From: Gallionellaceae bacterium
Lineage (GTDB): Bacteria > Pseudomonadota > Gammaproteobacteria > Burkholderiales > Gallionellaceae
Direction: 5' to 3'
Assembly (NCBI GenBank): GCA_003151655.1
Contig: PLYB01000216.1
Coordinates: 198 to 7,089 of the forward strand
DNA length: 6,892 nucleotides
Positions 5,071 through 6,892 of the stretch are shown here, piece by piece (position 1 is the stretch's first letter; every line of letters begins with the position of its first letter). A program made the position numbers and the translations under genes. The notes beneath the pieces were generated by a model that did not search any database, was not told where the DNA came from, and saw nothing but the letters and a program-made list of their open reading frames with translations.

Positions 5071-5881
5071 GCAACAAAATCTTCCGGCAATCCGCCAGCA
5101 AGTCACCGAGCTGGTTCTGGCTGGCTCGACCGAGCACGCTGAAGAAGCCATCAGCGAGACTGCCGAAAAGTTTGGTGATCTCGCTGTGATTGAAGTGCTG
5201 GAGTCGTTGGAACCACAAGTGGCATCACTGCATTTGTCCGCGTTCGACGGTGGCAAATTGTCGCTGGCCACACTGCTGATTTCACCAAAAGCATGGGCGG
5301 AAAGCTTGGCCTATTTCGCCGCCATGTGGAATGAGGACTGGATCGAAGACGAGCCGGAAGTATTGGCAGAATCTTTGTTCTCCCATATTCACGGCGTTAT
5401 TTTTGCCAGCGACGATGAAGACCGACGCGCAGAGCTGATCCACGCGGCGTTATCGACCGACTGGGGCACGACCGCTTTTGCCGTGCTGTTTTCGACCGCG
5501 ACGGAAGAGATCATCGAGATCGCCAATGACATTCACAATCGCGGCTCCCACAACGGCGGGCAGACGACTTCCGATCACGACGTAATTCCGCTGGCGCTGG
5601 AAATCGCACGCACCGATTCAGAAGCCTGGGATCGGGTGCTGTTTGAGATATTCCCGGACTGGCAGCCCGGTGAAAACCAGTTGCATGCCAAGTCATCTGA
5701 TGATGCCGAAGACCATGACGACCATGGCGATGATATCGACGAGAACGACGAGCATGAGTTTGCCATGGGGCGCACCACCAAAGAATTGCTGCTGCGCCTG
5801 CGCAATCAAGTGCCAAGCAAAGCAGTCAGCGCGCCCAAAGCAGGCAGTCGCCCGAGCCTCGGCGAGGATATTTTTTCGTAA
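5063..5881 (+). CDS. Unknown protein with His/Asp-rich segment, third gene of the J-domain operon
   Basis: I do not recognise this 272-residue protein. ATG 5063 is chosen over an upstream TTG because GGAG (5053-5056) stands 6 bases before it; it overlaps the preceding gene by 8 bases, so the two are translationally coupled. Residues 1-200 look helical and soluble, with repeated short helices (HAEEAISETAEKF, LAVIEVLESLEPQ, LAESLFSHIHGVIF, DRRAELIHAAL, TEEIIEIANDIH) that resemble a helical-repeat or ARM-like solenoid, without a named match. Residues 211-233 are a run of Asp, Glu and His (SDDAEDHDDHGDDIDENDEH) that could bind divalent metal or a basic partner. A basic helix (KELLLRLRNQ) and a disordered end follow. 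No catalytic motif is visible. Confidence 0.88.
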   Translation: MSEQQNLPAIRQQVTELVLAGSTEHAEEAISETAEKFGDLAVIEVLESLEPQVASLHLSAFDGGKLSLATLLISPKAWAESLAYFAAMWNEDWIEDEPEVLAESLFSHIHGVIFASDDEDRRAELIHAALSTDWGTTAFAVLFSTATEEIIEIANDIHNRGSHNGGQTTSDHDVIPLALEIARTDSEAWDRVLFEIFPDWQPGENQLHAKSSDDAEDHDDHGDDIDENDEHEFAMGRTTKELLLRLRNQVPSKAVSAPKAGSRPSLGEDIFS

Positions 5882-5907
5882 TACTAAAGTAGCTCCGAAG
5901 ATCACCT

Positions 5908-6780
5908 ATGCAACTCACCAGCTACACCACCCGCCCTCCGCTGTTAGTGTCAACGCTCGAAGCGTTGGCACAACGGGCGAACCATCAGCCAGCGGCAGAC
6001 ACGCTTATGCAGGAGTTGAGCGGCATTACCGTGCTGGTCGCCAAGAAATTCACCAATGACAGAACGGCAGACGGCTTGCTCGAAGCGTTCTACCTGACGG
6101 TTGGCTGCATTTCTCTGGCTATCAGCCAAGCCGACATTGCCGAGAGCAATGAAGCGAAGTTATCCTTTCTGCTGCAGCACGGTGCCGAACACGTATTCCA
6201 GATGGGCTTCCGCCACATCAAAGAGTTGTCCGCCCTGCCCTATGTCGCCTTCGTTTCCGACTTTGACCGCGACGCGTTTGTGCAACAACGCAACGTCAAA
6301 GCGCTATTCTCCGAAATATGCCATGCCGATCCCAATGCTACATGGGAGGGCGATGAAGTATTTAAAAATGAAACACGGGATCGCAAGGTCAACCAGAAAA
6401 TCATTGAGTGCGCCAAGTGGCTGCGCAAAAACCATTGCAATGGTGCCGTTAAAGATCCCGACATGGATGCCAATGCGGTTATCGCGCTCGCGGTAATATT
6501 TTCGATATTGGGTGACGGGCGTATCGTTGCGCGCGCAGGCCAAAAAGAGATCGAAAACCTGATCAATCGCGCCCGCGAAGCCAAGCCGGACATAGACGCG
6601 GGCTGGGAAAAATTACTCGCTAAAACCCCTCCCGAATATCACCCCATACTGCGCGAACGCATGGAAGAACACCGGGGCACCATCGTCAAAAAAATCCTGT
6701 CGAAAAGTAAAATTAAAACAGTGCTTACCGAGATACAGGATTATTACGCAGGGAACGAACTGGAAGTAGACTACCCGTGA
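5908..6780 (+). CDS. Unknown mixed-charge helical protein, fourth gene of the J-domain operon
   Basis: I do not recognise this 290-residue protein. ATG 5908 lies 26 bases after the previous stop with a weak GAAG ribosome site. Residues 10-60 are helical (LLVSTLEALAQRA, DTLMQELSGITVLVAKKF). Residues 60-115 contain a well-packed hydrophobic stretch (GLLEAFYLTVGCISLAIS, LSFLLQHGAEHVFQMGFRHIKEL), which is not long enough to be a sure membrane span. Residues 110-150 hold FVSDFDRDAFV. Residues 190-215 contain a second apolar helix (NAVIALAVIFSILGDG), and 217-290 are charged helices ending basic then acidic. No enzyme motif is evident. With the other three it forms an unbroken plus-strand operon, suggesting a complex served by the J-domain protein. 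Confidence 0.88.
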   Translation: MQLTSYTTRPPLLVSTLEALAQRANHQPAADTLMQELSGITVLVAKKFTNDRTADGLLEAFYLTVGCISLAISQADIAESNEAKLSFLLQHGAEHVFQMGFRHIKELSALPYVAFVSDFDRDAFVQQRNVKALFSEICHADPNATWEGDEVFKNETRDRKVNQKIIECAKWLRKNHCNGAVKDPDMDANAVIALAVIFSILGDGRIVARAGQKEIENLINRAREAKPDIDAGWEKLLAKTPPEYHPILRERMEEHRGTIVKKILSKSKIKTVLTEIQDYYAGNELEVDYP

Positions 6781-6850
6781 TATGGCTTGATAAAAACTCA
6801 GGCGTAGAACTTACATTGGCAGGAAGTGAGCCACGAAAAGCATAGAACTA

Positions 6851-6866
6851 AAGATGGAAGCCATCA
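6851..6866 (-). terminator. Weak hairpin downstream of the tRNA
   Basis: Read on the minus strand, GATGG-CTT-CCATC is followed by TTT and lies 3 bases beyond the CCA. It could end the tRNA transcript, but the 5-base stem is short and it could equally be chance. Confidence 0.3.
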
Positions 6867-6868
6867 TC

Positions 6869-6892
6869 TGGTGCCCGGAACCGGAATCGAAC
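6869..6892 (-). tRNA. 3' end of a tRNA, probably tRNA-Phe (5' part outside window)
   Basis: On the minus strand the sequence reads GTTCGATTCCGGTTCCGGGC followed by ACCA: T-loop TTCGATT, T-stem 3' half CCGGT, acceptor 3' half TCCGGGC, discriminator A and encoded CCA. The implied 5' acceptor GCCCGGA matches bacterial tRNA-Phe, as in E. coli, but the anticodon lies outside the window, so identity is not proven; some other tRNAs share this acceptor. The 3' end points into the window, the usual orientation for integration of an island. Confidence 0.85.

Noticed and set aside
6782..6864. ATGGCTT / AAGCCAT inverted repeat downstream of the operon
   Set aside because: Seven-base arms about 70 bases apart with no T-tract; expected by chance and not a convincing terminator.
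1..6892. CRISPR array, insertion sequence transposase or integrase
   Set aside because: No regularly spaced short repeats, no DDE or tyrosine recombinase motifs, and no terminal inverted repeats around a transposase-sized gene were seen on either strand.

Overview
The window looks like an accessory region of a proteobacterial chromosome, probably beta or gamma. The support is a Gram-negative-type NlpC/P60 lipid-free exported peptidase, a hicAB remnant, a BIME-like pair of REP-type repeats with TTCGATAC and ACGAACGG arms, good Shine-Dalgarno sites, extended -10 promoters, and the 3' end of a tRNA whose acceptor sequence fits tRNA-Phe. The genus cannot be fixed from the sequence alone. Many short genes in mixed orientation, toxin-antitoxin debris and repeats to the left of a tRNA 3' end suggest a genomic island or a zone of high turnover.

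Layout. Bases 2-169 hold the C-terminal end of an unidentified protein with an HPD motif resembling a J-domain. A secreted C40 peptidase follows (223 or 229 to 807). A small acidic protein lies on the minus strand (872-1153). Bases 1154-1597 are gene-free and carry the REP-like inverted pair. An intact hicB antitoxin sits on the minus strand (1598-1933), preceded by what looks like a hicA toxin that has lost its middle (1930-2030). Bases 2031-2397 have no convincing gene. A plus-strand trio then follows: RelE/ParE-like toxin (2398-2844), XRE-type antitoxin with a damaged or unclear 5' end (about 2944 or 2996 to 3337), and a DUF3467-like protein (3289-3600). It ends at a strong bidirectional terminator (3690-3726). 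A small basic protein is encoded on the minus strand (3738-3926), flanked by two diverged direct repeats that each begin with an extended -10 promoter motif.

The right half is a compact plus-strand operon from about 4228 to 6780. It encodes a J-domain-only protein with a TTG start, followed by three proteins I do not recognise (173, 272 and 290 residues). Two of these carry very acidic low-complexity segments. Tight spacing and one 8-base overlap indicate co-expression. A J-domain protein usually recruits an Hsp70 partner (DnaK), so the downstream proteins may be its clients or co-assembling subunits, but this is inference. I consider this operon the best candidate for an undescribed system; the toxin/antitoxin/DUF3467-like trio is second. 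The window ends in a minus-strand tRNA (6869-6892, truncated by the edge).
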